Source: JAJEFO01 sp965208685 (lineage in GTDB: Bacteria; Pseudomonadota; Alphaproteobacteria; Rhodobacterales; Rhodobacteraceae). From it: a stretch of 64,000 bases of DNA. Both the position numbers and the translations under genes were made by a program. A model generated the notes under the pieces. It ran no database searches and had not been told where the DNA came from. It worked only from the letters and a program-made list of their open reading frames with translations. Of the stretch, positions 63,020-64,000 are shown piece after piece (position 1 is the first letter of the stretch; the number at the start of each line of letters is the position of its first letter). The DNA lies in NCBI GenBank assembly GCA_965208685.1, contig CBDBPL010000007.1:744001-808000 (forward strand), written 5' to 3'.

Positions 63020-64000
63020 ATGACACAATGTGATCTGGCTTCCGTGTTGCGGCCCGTGGAGACTGCCAACGGACTGCCAAACGGACACTACACGTCCAAT
63101 GAGATCTTTGGGCGCGAACGCGAACGGCTATGGTTCCCGACCTGGGCGGGCATCTGTGTCGCGGCCGACGTGCCGGAACCGGGCGACGCCCGACCAATTG
63201 ATTTCCTGGGCGTTCCTCTCTTCGCAATCAGGGGAAAGGACGGCCAGATCCGGGTCTTCCAGAACGTGTGTCGCCATCGCGGCATGATCCTCTTGACGGA
63301 GCCGCGCACGATCGAGGGCGCGATCCGCTGTCCCTACCATTCCTGGTGCTACAGCCATGAAGGCAAGCTGGTCGCGACGCCCCATGTCGGCGGGCCGGGC
63401 AGGAACTCCCACGCAGGGATCAAGCGCGAGGACCTCGGGCTCATCGAGGTGCGAACGCATGTCTGGATGGATGTCGTTTTCGTGAACTTCTCCGGGGACG
63501 CTCCCGACTTCGACGACCTGCATGCCGACCTCATCGCCCGCTGGGCGGAGTTCGACGTCCCGATCCATCATGGCGGCCCGGAAAGCCGCTTTCAGCTGGA
63601 TTGCCGCACGAACTGGAAGCTCGCAGTCGAGAACTTCTGCGAGAGCTACCATCTGCCTTGGGTGCATCCCGGCCTGAACAGCTATTCCCGGCTCGAGGAT
63701 CACTATCACATCGAGGCGCCGGGGAGGTTCTTCGGCCAGGGCACGGAGGTCTATCGGCAGATACGCGACGATGACGGGACGGTGTTTCCGGACTTTCCCG
63801 GACTTTCGAAGAAGTGGGACAGGGCCGGCGAATACATCACGGTAGCGCCGAACGTGCTGCTGGGCGTTCAGCGCGACCATTTCTTCGTCTTCATCCTCGA
63901 AGCCAAGGGGCCTGGCATGACCCGGGAGCACATCCATATATACTACGCCTCGCCAGACACGCCCGGCTCCCTGCGGTTGAAGAATGCCGAACAGTGGAAG
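63020..64000 (+). CDS. Rieske (2Fe-2S) ring-hydroxylating oxygenase, alpha subunit (partial)
   Basis: 327 codons up to the window end; the 3' part is missing. The Rieske ligands are in CRHRGMI and CPYHSW (CxH...CxxH). The mononuclear-iron site begins at NWKLAVENFCESYHLPWVHP with the two histidines. Members cleave or demethylate aromatic rings, betaines or carnitine-like compounds. The N-terminal layout resembles the single-component amine-demethylase branch. The reductase partner would lie beyond the window. Confidence 0.9.
   Translation, partial: MTQCDLASVLRPVETANGLPNGHYTSNEIFGRERERLWFPTWAGICVAADVPEPGDARPIDFLGVPLFAIRGKDGQIRVFQNVCRHRGMILLTEPRTIEGAIRCPYHSWCYSHEGKLVATPHVGGPGRNSHAGIKREDLGLIEVRTHVWMDVVFVNFSGDAPDFDDLHADLIARWAEFDVPIHHGGPESRFQLDCRTNWKLAVENFCESYHLPWVHPGLNSYSRLEDHYHIEAPGRFFGQGTEVYRQIRDDDGTVFPDFPGLSKKWDRAGEYITVAPNVLLGVQRDHFFVFILEAKGPGMTREHIHIYYASPDTPGSLRLKNAEQWK

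Overview
The window is a high-GC chromosomal segment of an alphaproteobacterium. GcrA (44.7-45.2 kb) is an alphaproteobacterial cell-cycle regulator. The order Lrp / cysG-DUF2849-cysI-cysH-DUF934-fpr, the yejABEF transporter beside a membrane cytochrome c and prephenate dehydratase, and argD-argF resemble Rhodobacterales. The order-level assignment is an inference from gene order, not from phylogeny. No rRNA, tRNA or CRISPR array was seen.

Layout. 0-1.2 kb: end of a transporter-like gene and an SDR oxidoreductase. 1.3-4.5 kb: decayed mobile DNA (tyrosine recombinase remnant, twice-frameshifted serine recombinase, EamA exporter, pRiA4b ORF-3 remnant) with two related perfect palindromes. 4.8-24.3 kb: mostly core genes. 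These are an FMN glutamate-synthase-like protein, dnaB, pyrE, pyrC, glutaryl-CoA dehydrogenase, infC, a sulfite/siroheme assimilation operon with a divergent Lrp regulator, a DUF808 protein, and a three-gene valine catabolic operon (isobutyryl-CoA dehydrogenase, 3-hydroxyisobutyryl-CoA hydrolase, 3-hydroxyisobutyrate dehydrogenase). 24.3-31.7 kb: an arylsulfotransferase-SDR-TAXI-TRAP cluster, with diverged copies of one repeat on both sides. 31.7-36 kb: a defence and toxin-antitoxin block. It holds a ParDE pair whose toxin is split by a miniature IS200/IS605-type insertion carrying only the 3' end of tnpB, an hsdR remnant, an intact-looking HigBA pair, and a methyltransferase-HNH nuclease fusion. 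36.5-45.2 kb: yejABEF, cytochrome c, pheA, an NADPH-FMN reductase and gcrA. 45.4-51.2 kb: accessory block with a degraded metalloprotease, a Fic protein, an IS630 element, a mosaic porin/metalloprotease/ScpB pseudogene in inverted orientation, and a DUF433 protein. 51.5-56.5 kb: argD, argF, ppx/gppA and an aldo-keto reductase. 56.5-58.2 kb: an IscB (OMEGA) element with one frameshift and a strongly folded upstream region that is a candidate omega-RNA. 58.2-60.6 kb: IS5 and IS110 remnants around a RidA-cupin pair. 60.6-64 kb: TolB-like, Gfo/Idh/MocA and Rieske oxygenase genes, the last cut by the window end.

The core genes are ordinary. Points of interest are the IscB locus, the tnpB-derived mini-element that killed parE and shares an identical 20-base stem-loop with the IscB element, the methyltransferase-HNH fusion, the compensatory-substitution palindromes, and the three-part mosaic pseudogene.
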